Positions 1 through 5,823 of a DNA stretch of 6,158 nucleotides are shown here, piece by piece. Location: positions 1 to 6,158 of the forward strand of contig SLIO01000063.1 in assembly GCA_007135635.1 (NCBI GenBank), in the 5' to 3' direction. The DNA is from Methylomicrobium sp. GTDB taxonomy: Bacteria > Pseudomonadota > Gammaproteobacteria > Methylococcales > Methylomonadaceae. Numbering within the stretch: the first letter of the stretch is position 1; each line of letters starts with the position of its first letter. The position numbers and the translations under genes are program-made. Below the pieces are notes generated by a model that worked only from the letters and a program-made list of their open reading frames with translations, had not been told where the DNA came from and did no database searches.

Positions 1-133
1 CGCCACACATCCCGATACCACAACCGAATTTGGTTCCGGTTAAGCCGGCGATATCGCGAATGGCCCACAATAAGGGCATATCGTCCTCGGCGTCCAACTC
101 GTATTGCTTACCGTTGATTATCAAGGTAGTCAT
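1..133 (-). CDS. 2Fe-2S subunit of a molybdenum hydroxylase (IorA/CoxS type), N-terminal fragment
   Basis: The gene runs off the left edge; only the first 44 residues are visible. They begin MTTLIINGKQYELDAED and contain PLLWAIRD, then GLTGTKFGCGIGMCG. This is the ferredoxin-like N-terminal domain of the small subunit of xanthine-dehydrogenase-family hydroxylases, most like the isoquinoline 1-oxidoreductase alpha subunit. C38 and C43 are the first two ligands of the CxxxxCGxC cluster motif; the remaining ligands lie outside the window. In this family the subunit passes electrons from the molybdopterin-cytosine-dinucleotide subunit, which I expect next door beyond the edge. Two in-frame ATG codons are adjacent (136-134 and 133-131). 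GGGGAG sits 3 bases before the first and 6 before the second, so I prefer the second. The mocA stop codon abuts the first ATG, so the genes are probably translated in sequence. The physiological substrate cannot be told from this fragment. Confidence 0.85.
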   Translation of the reverse strand, partial: MTTLIINGKQYELDAEDDMPLLWAIRDIAGLTGTKFGCGIGMCG

Positions 134-136
134 CAT

Positions 137-754
137 TTACTCCCCGGCATCATAATGGCCGTTTAGGTGGTCGAAATCTTCCCTGGTATCAATATCGATT
201 TCCGCTTCGGGTAAAGGGATTTTCTGAAGCTTTTCTTCGAATTGCAACAACAGGCTCTTTGCGCCCCGGTCGCCCCGCAGGGAGCGCAACGCGCCGAAAA
301 AAGCCGACGGAAACAGCGCAGGAACGCCGACCGTATCATGATACCGACTTGCGGCGATGCGGGACGGTTCAATTTGCCATTGTGTCAGCAAGTTTTGCAT
401 GGTTCGGTAACCGATCAAAGGTTGATCGGATAATAACATCAATACACCGTCGGCGTTTGCCGGCAAAGCGTCGATGCCGACTCGAATCGACGAAGCAATA
501 CCCGTTGGCCAGTCAGGGTTAATCACCAAACTGACTTCTTTAAAGTTGATCGTTTCTTGAATCACCTCTGCTTGCGCTCCCAGCACCACAATGACACGCT
601 CGTTTAGTAAACAACAAGCGCTCTCGATTGTATTGTCGAGTAGCGTTCGCCCGCGCCACTCAAGGAGTTGCTTGGGGCTACCGAGACGGCACGATGCGCC
701 TGCGGCTAAAATTATTGCATACACATTCTCAAAATCACGAGTCATGTTGAACAT
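137..754 (-). CDS. mocA: Molybdenum cofactor cytidylyltransferase (MocA-like NTP transferase)
   Basis: A 205-residue protein of the MobA-like nucleotidyltransferase fold. In this family MocA joins CTP to molybdopterin-bound molybdenum, giving the cytosine dinucleotide cofactor used by xanthine-dehydrogenase-type hydroxylases. Visible motifs are the nucleotide-binding loop LAAGASCRLGSPKQLL (residues 16-31), LLSDQP with the metal-binding aspartate (about 107-112), VGVPALFP (142-149), GDRGAKSLL (161-169) and DIDTREDF (187-194). The LAAG form of the loop, rather than LAGG, fits CTP-using MocA better than GTP-using MobA. The length is usual for the family. The start overlaps the end of xdhC by 20 bp and has no clear Shine-Dalgarno sequence, so translational coupling is likely; ATG at 745 (residue 4) is an equally good start. 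It sits between xdhC and the 2Fe-2S subunit gene, which supports a role in making the cofactor for that enzyme. Confidence 0.88.
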   Translation of the reverse strand: MFNMTRDFENVYAIILAAGASCRLGSPKQLLEWRGRTLLDNTIESACCLLNERVIVVLGAQAEVIQETINFKEVSLVINPDWPTGIASSIRVGIDALPANADGVLMLLSDQPLIGYRTMQNLLTQWQIEPSRIAASRYHDTVGVPALFPSAFFGALRSLRGDRGAKSLLLQFEEKLQKIPLPEAEIDIDTREDFDHLNGHYDAGE

Positions 755-1847
755 CAGTAATATTGGAGCTTAATTGTCCACCAATTCGGTCGTTGATCGC
801 GGCATGAATACCGGCGAGGATCGACAAAGCAATTTCCTCAGGTGTCTCGGCACCGATATCCAAGCCGACCGGACCGAATACCTTCGCGGCAATTTTCGAC
901 GCGTCCAAGGCTAAACTATTAAGTAGTCTATCCCTACGTTGGACAGGGCCAAGCAACCCAATGAAAGGAATTCGGCTAGTCGATATGACTCTTAAATAGC
1001 GTTCATCATATTCGATACTATGTGTCATCAATACGACAGCATCGAATCGATTTAATGGTAAACGCTCGTGTAATTCCTCGGGCATCGAATGGAGCAAATC
1101 ATCGACCTTTGGAAATCGTTCGGGCTTAATATAAGCTGGTCGATGATCGACGATCGTGACACGCCAACCCAGAGTTTTGGCGAGTTCCGCAACCGGAAGC
1201 ACATCGGCACCAGCCCCAAACACCAGTAATTGCGATGGCGGTAGAATCATATCAAAAAAAATTTTAACGGCATGCCCGTCGATCACGTGGGTTTCGATAA
1301 TGCTTTTATTCTGAACCCAGGTTTGCTTAGCTGTCTTGACAATTAACCAAGGCATATTAACCAATTGAACTAAGCCCTCTAATTCGGCTCCAGTCAGAAA
1401 AAAACTATCACCGGCTAAGTAAGTAGGATGATCGGATTGATAAACGGTTGCCAAAATATCGGCCGTGCCATTCCGAGATGCTTCGGCAATACTATTCAGC
1501 GGACTGAAATCATTTCCGTGATCTAATAACTGCAACAAAACCCGAACCGCGCCATTGCAACCCAAGCCCAGGCCCCAAACCACATCGTCCGGAGAGCGCA
1601 TATCGTAGAATAAGGTTTTTGGCTTTCCTGTTTCAAAAACCGAACGCGCCTGTTCAACCAAATCCTGTTCAAAGCAGCCGCCGCCCAACAGGCCGTTTAA
1701 TTCGCCATTTTGGGCAATCAGCATTCTGGCACCGGCTTTTTGATAGGTCGAACCTAGGGTTTCGATAATCGTCGCCAAAACAACATTTTCCGTATTATTC
1801 CGTAGTTGCCTATAAGCGTCGATCAGATGATGGGTGTTACGGGCCAT
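735..1847 (-). CDS. xdhC: XdhC/CoxI-family molybdenum hydroxylase maturation factor
   Basis: A 370-residue two-domain protein. The N-terminal XdhC/CoxI domain shows LGSTYQKAGARMLI (31-44), LLGGGCFE (53-60) and WGLGLGCNG (91-99). The C-terminal Rossmann domain starts with LLVFGAGADVLPVAELA (207-223), followed by VDHRP (233-237), MTHSIEYD (274-281), IGLLGP (296-301) and GPVGLDIGAETPEEIA (325-340). Family members bind the molybdenum cofactor, support its sulfuration and deliver it to the apo-hydroxylase in the cytoplasm; they are not part of the finished enzyme. The length matches the full two-domain form. It starts 18 bp after the zur stop and overlaps mocA by 20 bp, so all four minus-strand genes are probably one transcript. 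I see no good Shine-Dalgarno sequence before the ATG at 1847, which is consistent with translation linked to the upstream gene. The family assignment is firm; which hydroxylase it serves is inferred from the neighbours. Confidence 0.92.
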   Translation of the reverse strand: MARNTHHLIDAYRQLRNNTENVVLATIIETLGSTYQKAGARMLIAQNGELNGLLGGGCFEQDLVEQARSVFETGKPKTLFYDMRSPDDVVWGLGLGCNGAVRVLLQLLDHGNDFSPLNSIAEASRNGTADILATVYQSDHPTYLAGDSFFLTGAELEGLVQLVNMPWLIVKTAKQTWVQNKSIIETHVIDGHAVKIFFDMILPPSQLLVFGAGADVLPVAELAKTLGWRVTIVDHRPAYIKPERFPKVDDLLHSMPEELHERLPLNRFDAVVLMTHSIEYDERYLRVISTSRIPFIGLLGPVQRRDRLLNSLALDASKIAAKVFGPVGLDIGAETPEEIALSILAGIHAAINDRIGGQLSSNITDVQHDS

Positions 1848-1865
1848 GGCAGCGATACCGAGCGG

Positions 1866-2369
1866 CTATGCCGCACCATCAGCGCAATGCTTACAGATGC
1901 CATGAATTTCAAGCGTTTTACGTTGCGCGACAAATCCAGCTTGTTTCAATTCATGCGACAAACTGTCCATGACCGGTGTAGCCGGTCTTTCCTCGATTTG
2001 TCGACAATTTTTACAAATCAACAGTAATAAATCGTGCTTGCCTTCGACATGATTACAGCCGATAAACGCATTCATGCTTTCGACGCGATGAATTAATTTC
2101 TGTTCGATCAAAAAATCCAGTGCACGATAGACCGTCGCCGGTTTTGCCGAATCGTTGAACGGTTTGATACGCTCCAATAAATCGTAAGCCTTGACAGCTT
2201 CATGACTGTCCCAAATCAACTCAAGGACTTTATGACGTATTGGCGTCAATTGCGCCCCTCTTTCCAAACATAGCTTTTCCGCTTTTTGCAAGGCCTCTAA
2301 TTTGCAGGCTTTATGATCATGATTAAAGGTTTCGGCAGAGGCCTGTTTTGAAACATTAGTTTGAGACAT
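1866..2369 (-). CDS. zur: Zinc uptake regulator Zur (Fur family)
   Basis: A 167-residue Fur-family repressor that resembles Zur more than Fur. LTPIRHKVLELIW (41-53), AYDLLERIKP (61-70) and KPATVYRALDFLIEQKLIHRVESMNAF (76-102) form the winged-helix DNA-binding domain. The stretch TVYRALDFL followed by HRVES and N is characteristic of Zur. The dimer domain has two CxxC pairs, CKNC (119-122) and CKHC (159-162), which form the structural zinc site in this family. C105, H107, H112 and E126 or E127 are plausible ligands of the sensing site, by analogy with E. coli Zur. When zinc is plentiful such proteins repress zinc-uptake genes. The start at 2369 is supported by GGAG (2380-2377) seven bases upstream. 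No zinc transporter gene is visible; the gene instead heads a molybdenum-hydroxylase gene set. The Fur family is certain and the Zur subtype likely. Confidence 0.87.
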   Translation of the reverse strand: MSQTNVSKQASAETFNHDHKACKLEALQKAEKLCLERGAQLTPIRHKVLELIWDSHEAVKAYDLLERIKPFNDSAKPATVYRALDFLIEQKLIHRVESMNAFIGCNHVEGKHDLLLLICKNCRQIEERPATPVMDSLSHELKQAGFVAQRKTLEIHGICKHCADGAA

Positions 2370-2391
2370 TAATTAACTCCAATTTTTTATG

Positions 2392-2412
2392 GGAATTATA
2401 CATTATCAATCC
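2392..2412. promoter_or_regulatory. Imperfect 21-bp palindrome over the zur -10 box, possible autoregulatory operator
   Basis: The 21 bases pair around a central A at 2402 in 7 of 10 positions: GGA and TCC at the ends, and ATA with TAT next to the centre. The palindrome covers the TATAAT box of the presumed zur promoter. AT-rich palindromes of this size at the promoter are typical of Fur-family operators, and many such regulators control themselves. The half-site spacing does not match the E. coli Zur box core well, so the protein that binds it, if any, is uncertain. Confidence 0.3.
2395..2400 (-). promoter_or_regulatory. Candidate -10 box of the zur-xdhC-mocA promoter
   Basis: On the minus strand there is a perfect TATAAT 25 bases upstream of the zur ATG. 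It would give a leader of about 18-20 nt, just enough to hold the GGAG ribosome site at 2380-2377. No convincing -35 hexamer lies 16-18 bp further upstream, where the sequence is close to CCGCAA, so the promoter may be weak or need an activator. This is a sequence match only. Confidence 0.4.
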
Positions 2413-2443
2413 AGTCTTTGCGGCACCGGAGTTAGAACAAGAC

Positions 2444-2472
2444 TTAACGATAGTATCGATATGAACTATAGT
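2444..2472 (+). promoter_or_regulatory. Candidate sigma-70 promoter for pap
   Basis: TTAACG (2444-2449, 4 of 6 to TTGACA) is followed by a 17-bp spacer and TATAGT (2467-2472, 5 of 6 to TATAAT). Transcription would start near 2479, giving a leader of about 65 nt before the pap ATG. The -10 box lies inside a perfect inverted repeat, so it may be regulated. This is a sequence match only. Confidence 0.4.
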
Positions 2473-2477
2473 AGTTC
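2463..2477. repeat. Perfect inverted repeat GAACTA-TAG-TAGTTC over the pap -10 box
   Basis: The two 6-base arms, GAACTA (2463-2468) and TAGTTC (2472-2477), are exact reverse complements separated by TAG. The repeat covers the TATAGT box of the presumed pap promoter, which is the usual position for a repressor operator. An 8-bp palindrome TATCGATA (2454-2461) sits just upstream in the spacer. No regulator can be named from this sequence. Confidence 0.35.
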
Positions 2478-2543
2478 CAAAATGCCGCCATTTCTAAGAT
2501 TGGCGCATCCTAAAGAAATCTAACTCCGATATGAGATACATCT

Positions 2544-4028
2544 ATGTTTGAAATTGCCGAGCTGGGTCATTCCCTAAAAAAATCCGACTATAACGAACAA
2601 ATTCCGGAACTCAGAACCCAATTGTTGTTGCTGCAACAACAACTCGGCACTTGCGATTTTCCTGTGATTATTCTTATCTCGGGTGTAGACGGCGGGGGCA
2701 AGGGCCAAATCATTAACCGATTAAACGAATGGCTCGATACTCGCTACATGCAAACGTTCGCATTCGACGAACCCAGCGACGAAGAAAAAGAACGCCCCAA
2801 ATATTGGCGCTACTGGCGTTCGTTGCCGCCTAAGGGAAGAATCGGCATCTATGTCGGCTCTTGGTACAGCGACCCGATATCGCAACGAGTCTACGGAGAC
2901 ATAGACGACAATCAACTTTCCGTAGAGCTTAAGCATATTAAAGAATTAGAACAATTACTGATAGACGACGGCGCACTGATTATAAAATGCTGGCTACATT
3001 TAAAAAAAGAAACGCAAAAACAACGTATTAAAGAGCTTGAAAAAGACCCGGAAACCAGTTGGCAAGTCACCGAACGCGATAAAAAGCATTTGAAACTGTA
3101 TGACGAGTTCGTAGAAATCGCCGAAAATATATTGACGACAACCAGCACAGGAATTTCGCCATGGCTGGTTGTCGAAGGAACCGATATTCGTTACAGCAGC
3201 TTAACTGTCGGGCGGCATGTTTTACATAGAATTCGTCAACATATCGATAGCCGTAATGGACAACCGGAAAACATAAACGGCATCTCTTTCGTCAACATCA
3301 ACCAGCAAAGTTTACTGGACACGTTAGACTTATCGCTCAGTATCGACAAAAAAGACTATAACGATCAACTACAGCACTACCAGGGTAAATTGAATAAACT
3401 AGTCAGAACCGCACGGGAGCAAAAGAAATCCACTATCCTGCTATTCGAGGGTTGGGACGCCGCCGGTAAGGGCGGCGCCATTCGACGCATTACATCGGCA
3501 ATCGATGCAAGAAGCTACCGCGTTATTCAAACCGCCGCACCGACCGACGAAGAATCCGCACATCATTATCTATGGCGATTCTGGCGGCATATTCCTAGAG
3601 CCGGCAAGGTCACCATTTACGACAGAAGTTGGTACGGGCGCGTTTTGGTCGAACGAGTGGAAAGCTTTGCAGCAGACAAGGAATGGATGCGCAGTTACTC
3701 GGAAATCGTCAATTTCGAAGAAGCATTGCTCGAACATGGCATTCTGTTACTGAAATTTTGGCTGCACATCGATAAAGATGAGCAGTTAGAACGATTCAAA
3801 GAACGCGAGCAAATCAGTTACAAGAAACATAAAATCACCGAGGACGATTACCGTAACCGGGAAAAATGGGATGATTATAAAATCGCGGTCAACGAAATGA
3901 TAGCGAGGACCAGTACCCGTGCCGCTCCTTGGCTCATGGTTGAAGCTAACGACAAACGCTATGCGCGCATCAAAATCTTGAAAACTGTTTGCGAGAAACT
4001 GGAGGGAATGCTGGAGCCTGAGAAATAA
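2544..4028 (+). CDS. pap: Polyphosphate:AMP phosphotransferase (two-domain PPK2)
   Basis: A 494-residue protein made of two fused PPK2 domains. Family members move a phosphate from polyphosphate to AMP, giving ADP in the cytoplasm. The N-terminal half has a P-loop GVDGGGKG (47-54), PSDEEKERPKYWRYW (77-91) and GSWYSDPISQRV (105-116). The C-terminal half has GWDAAGKG (303-310), APTDEESAHHYLWRFWRHIP (332-351) and YDRSWYGRVLVERV (359-372). The lid aspartate-arginine of YDRSWYGR is replaced in the first half (YVGSWYSD), so the C-terminal half is probably the main catalytic domain. Both halves end in a SPWLVVEGTD or APWLMVEAND motif. The MFEIAELGH start matches the usual beginning of the family, and the length is standard. 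The ribosome site is weak (GAG about 8 bases upstream). The gene is divergent from zur, and its last 59 bp overlap olsA on the other strand. Confidence 0.92.
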   Translation: MFEIAELGHSLKKSDYNEQIPELRTQLLLLQQQLGTCDFPVIILISGVDGGGKGQIINRLNEWLDTRYMQTFAFDEPSDEEKERPKYWRYWRSLPPKGRIGIYVGSWYSDPISQRVYGDIDDNQLSVELKHIKELEQLLIDDGALIIKCWLHLKKETQKQRIKELEKDPETSWQVTERDKKHLKLYDEFVEIAENILTTTSTGISPWLVVEGTDIRYSSLTVGRHVLHRIRQHIDSRNGQPENINGISFVNINQQSLLDTLDLSLSIDKKDYNDQLQHYQGKLNKLVRTAREQKKSTILLFEGWDAAGKGGAIRRITSAIDARSYRVIQTAAPTDEESAHHYLWRFWRHIPRAGKVTIYDRSWYGRVLVERVESFAADKEWMRSYSEIVNFEEALLEHGILLLKFWLHIDKDEQLERFKEREQISYKKHKITEDDYRNREKWDDYKIAVNEMIARTSTRAAPWLMVEANDKRYARIKILKTVCEKLEGMLEPEK

Positions 4029-4782
4029 TCGGTTCTATACGAAGTGCCTCAGTAATACCGGCGTGCGCTTCATAGCTTAAAGTAGATCGGCTTTTATCGG
4101 CCATTTCGAGAACAGGCAACATTTTGACGCGGATCTCTATCTTTCCGAGTCTTAGTATTTTTAATAAATGCGGAATAAAATCGTCGTCCCCAATAAATGG
4201 CGCTAAATGCTTAGCTTGACCTTCATAACGAAGCGCTACCGGCTGAATTGGCGAATGAGTTAATAAAGCCGGTTGCAGCAGCGATGAGTGAAACGGTAAA
4301 ACTTTGGAGCCATCCGAAGTTGTTCCTTCCGGGAACGCAAATACCTTGCTGTTTTGTTTCAATAACCAGCTCATTTGTTCGGTCGTGCTATGAATCGCCT
4401 GCTTGTCACCTCGCCTAACGAATATCGTCCCGGCCTCTTTCGACAAATAACCAATTACGGGCCAATCGAGAATATCATTTTTGGCGACAAAATAACCTGG
4501 CAAATATTGCCCCAACGCGATGATGTCGAGCCAGGAAACATGATTGCTAATGACTAATGCAGATCCATCGACCTCCCGTCCTTCGATAATAACTTCGAGG
4601 TTTAATATCCTCCTGAAAGCTTTGAGCCATATCAGCTTGATCCAGTTAACCCTTTCGCGGGCTTTAATCGGACGGCATGACCGATTGATAACCGGAAACA
4701 CGCCCAAAACGATCACGAAGCCGGATAAGAATAGTAAAACGATCAGTTTTATTTTATAAAGCTGGCGAAGTGTGGCTATCAT
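3970..4782 (-). CDS. olsA: 1-acyl-glycerol-phosphate acyltransferase family protein, probable OlsA
   Basis: A 270-residue PlsC-family acyltransferase. The N-terminus has a hydrophobic segment (about 12-31), expected to anchor it to the inner membrane. The family blocks are NHVSWLD (80-86; catalytic H81 and D86 of HxxxxD), GTIFVRRG (118-125), FPEGTTSDG (150-158) and PVALRY (181-186). PlsC proteins acylate lysophosphatidic acid; the OlsA subgroup acylates lyso-ornithine lipid, the second step of ornithine lipid synthesis. I favour OlsA because the gene overlaps olsB by 29 bp in the same direction, but a general phospholipid acyltransferase is not excluded. The start codon has no clear ribosome site, in keeping with coupling to olsB. 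The 3' end is unusual: its last 59 bp lie antisense to the end of pap, and no terminator hairpin separates them. Confidence 0.85.
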   Translation of the reverse strand: MIATLRQLYKIKLIVLLFLSGFVIVLGVFPVINRSCRPIKARERVNWIKLIWLKAFRRILNLEVIIEGREVDGSALVISNHVSWLDIIALGQYLPGYFVAKNDILDWPVIGYLSKEAGTIFVRRGDKQAIHSTTEQMSWLLKQNSKVFAFPEGTTSDGSKVLPFHSSLLQPALLTHSPIQPVALRYEGQAKHLAPFIGDDDFIPHLLKILRLGKIEIRVKMLPVLEMADKSRSTLSYEAHAGITEALRIEPIISQAPAFPPVSRKQFSRF

Positions 4783-5545
4783 TGGCTGAATAATGGGGTT
4801 TTAAATAGTGTTTCGAATAGCGGTCTTCCAGTTGTGCCAACGGCAACAGGATAAATAAATCCATAACGTTGAAGTCTTCGTCCCAAAACGGTTGACCACA
4901 GATTTGCACACCGAAGCGTAAATAGGCTTTCAACAATGGCGGGATGCCCGATTCATCGCGTTCGCAACGCAAATATTCCGGCACTTCGATTAATGGCGCC
5001 ACCGCCAATGAGTCTGACGCCTTGTTTTTAGCATCAATCGCCTGATATACTGCATTAACAGCATAACCGCTAGGGCCTGGTGAAATGCTGGCACAACCGA
5101 TCAAATAGTGGTAATGGCCTGACTGAGCGTATTTTATTAACGCCGACCAGAGTTTGGTTAATACCGCGCTGCCTCGATATTCCGGGTCGACACAGGTACG
5201 GCCTATTTCGAGAAAGCGTCCCGGCAAAGCTAACACTCGATCCAGATTGAATTCTTTTTGTGAATAAAAATATCCCAATTTCCGGGCTTGCTCTTGATTT
5301 AGCAAGCGTGTATAGCCTACTATTTTCTCATTTACCGTATTGACCACGACCAAATGATCGCAAAATTGGTCGATTTCGTCATAATCTAAGCCTTCTTTGT
5401 CGGTTTTGAGTTTCGCCCCCATTTCCTTGGCAAAAACTTGATATCGCAGGCGCTGCGCTTGTTCGATCAAAACCTGATCGTATGTAACGAAACAATCCAA
5501 TCGGCGTTTGGGATTAACCATAATCTGGGTATCGATTAGTTTCAT
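4754..5545 (-). CDS. olsB: L-ornithine N-alpha-acyltransferase (OlsB-like GNAT protein)
   Basis: OlsB transfers a 3-hydroxyacyl group from acyl carrier protein to ornithine, the first step of ornithine lipid synthesis. From the ATG at 5545 the protein has 263 residues. It shows the family's order: AQRLRYQVFAKEMGA, then LDYDEIDQFCDHLVVVN, VGYTRLL, YFYSQKEFNL, FLEIGRTCVDPEYRG (the acyl-carrier binding part of the GNAT fold), LIGCAS, PPLLKAYLRFGV and EDFNVMDLFILLP. The frame is open upstream to a TTG at 5599. I reject that start because the presumed PHO-box promoter would begin transcription near 5590, and the extra 18 residues are an AT-rich stretch outside the family core. ATG at 5521 is the other candidate; neither has a clear ribosome site. 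The gene overlaps olsA by 29 bp, forming an olsBA operon. Confidence 0.87.
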   Translation of the reverse strand: MKLIDTQIMVNPKRRLDCFVTYDQVLIEQAQRLRYQVFAKEMGAKLKTDKEGLDYDEIDQFCDHLVVVNTVNEKIVGYTRLLNQEQARKLGYFYSQKEFNLDRVLALPGRFLEIGRTCVDPEYRGSAVLTKLWSALIKYAQSGHYHYLIGCASISPGPSGYAVNAVYQAIDAKNKASDSLAVAPLIEVPEYLRCERDESGIPPLLKAYLRFGVQICGQPFWDEDFNVMDLFILLPLAQLEDRYSKHYLKPHYSANDSHTSPAL

Positions 5546-5614
5546 AATGTGAGTTGCAAAGAATTTACTTACCGATAAGATAAATAAGTAATATTTCAAT
5601 TTCGCGTCGTTACT

Positions 5615-5632
5615 ATGAAAAATTGATGACAG
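5615..5632 (-). promoter_or_regulatory. Candidate PHO box (PhoB site) upstream of olsB
   Basis: On the minus strand the sequence reads CTGTCAT-CAAT-TTTTCAT: two 7-base direct repeats separated by 4 bases, exactly the PHO-box layout. The first repeat matches the consensus CTGTCAT in 7 of 7 positions and the second in 5 of 7. In PhoB-activated promoters the box replaces the -35 element and the -10 lies about 10-11 bp beyond it. Here that place holds GAAATT, a poor -10, which is common at activator-dependent promoters. The site is 69 bp upstream of the chosen olsB ATG. Control of olsB by PhoB is known in Sinorhizobium; the site itself is inferred from sequence. Confidence 0.55.
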
Positions 5633-5646
5633 AAAAGGATCCTTCG

Positions 5647-5686
5647 TTCAAGTGATGTTCGAACAATCGCTTTACGGATCACTGAA
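5647..5686. repeat. Inverted repeat with a 21-nt loop
   Basis: TTCAAGTGAT (5647-5656) can pair with ATCACTGAA (5678-5686), giving a 9-bp stem with one bulged A. The loop holds the 8-bp palindrome GTTCGAAC (5657-5664). A perfect 10-bp palindrome, AAGGATCCTT (5635-5644), lies just to the left. There is no T-run next to the stem on either strand, so it does not look like an intrinsic terminator. The role is unknown and it may be chance. Confidence 0.25.
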
Positions 5687-5823
5687 AAACCCTAACTAAT
5701 ATCAAAATGCTTGTAGTTTATTCAGATAAGCATCGGGACATAATAACTCTATCATTGGACCACGCCAATAAAGCGATGTATGAACATAAAAAAACGGCAA
5801 CGGCAGTTTATTTCTTGTCGTAA
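5686..5823 (+). pseudogene. Decayed C-terminal remnant of a GGDEF (diguanylate cyclase) domain
   Basis: This plus-strand frame is open from just after TGA (5683-5685) to TAA (5821-5823). Its translation follows the end of a GGDEF domain position by position. NIKMLVVYSDKHRD stands where the family has SIGIAVYPDDGRD, DIITLSLDHA where it has a stretch ending TLLKHA, and NKAMYEHKKTATAVYF where it has DKAMYEAKK followed by GRN and an aromatic pair. Nothing like the GGDEF catalytic motif or the rest of the domain can be read upstream, so no working cyclase can come from it. A short piece in another frame, DVRTIALRITEKP (5654-5692), resembles the helix that precedes this region and may be part of the same relic after a frameshift and deletion. 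An ATG at 5707 could start a 38-residue peptide, but without a ribosome site. The assignment rests on motif recognition by eye. Confidence 0.5.

Noticed and set aside
163..773. Several 60-87 codon ORFs overlapping mocA on both strands
   Set aside because: Their translations are arginine- and serine-rich with no recognisable motif, while mocA in the same DNA has all family motifs.
2721..3148. Two minus-strand ORFs of 71 and 78 codons inside pap
   Set aside because: They lie wholly antisense to a well-conserved PPK2 gene, have low-complexity serine- or phenylalanine-rich translations and no ribosome sites; they are shadows.
3505..3753. 82-codon plus-strand ORF inside pap in another frame
   Set aside because: It overlaps the catalytic C-terminal PPK2 motifs of pap and has no family resemblance; it is a shadow.
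4029..4080. Search for a terminator after pap inside olsA
   Set aside because: Only a distant CGGT/ACCG pairing with no T-run was found, which does not support an intrinsic terminator.
4375..4759. Two plus-strand ORFs of 60 and 71 codons opposite olsA
   Set aside because: They are antisense to the conserved acyltransferase blocks and show no domain or ribosome site.
5546..5599. N-terminal extension of olsB starting at TTG 5599
   Set aside because: It would start upstream of the transcription start predicted from the PHO box, uses a rare start codon with no ribosome site, and adds an AT-rich hydrophobic stretch outside the family core.
5755..5784. TTGGAC with TATGAA 18 bp downstream as the Mut7-C promoter
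   Set aside because: The -10 matches only 4 of 6 and other equally weak pairs occur nearby, so I do not list it as a feature.
5785..5815. A-run, CGGCAACGGCA and TTTATTT considered as an intrinsic terminator
   Set aside because: The possible stem is only about 4 bp of A-T and C-G pairs with a mismatch next to it, and the sequence is explained by the GGDEF-like frame.
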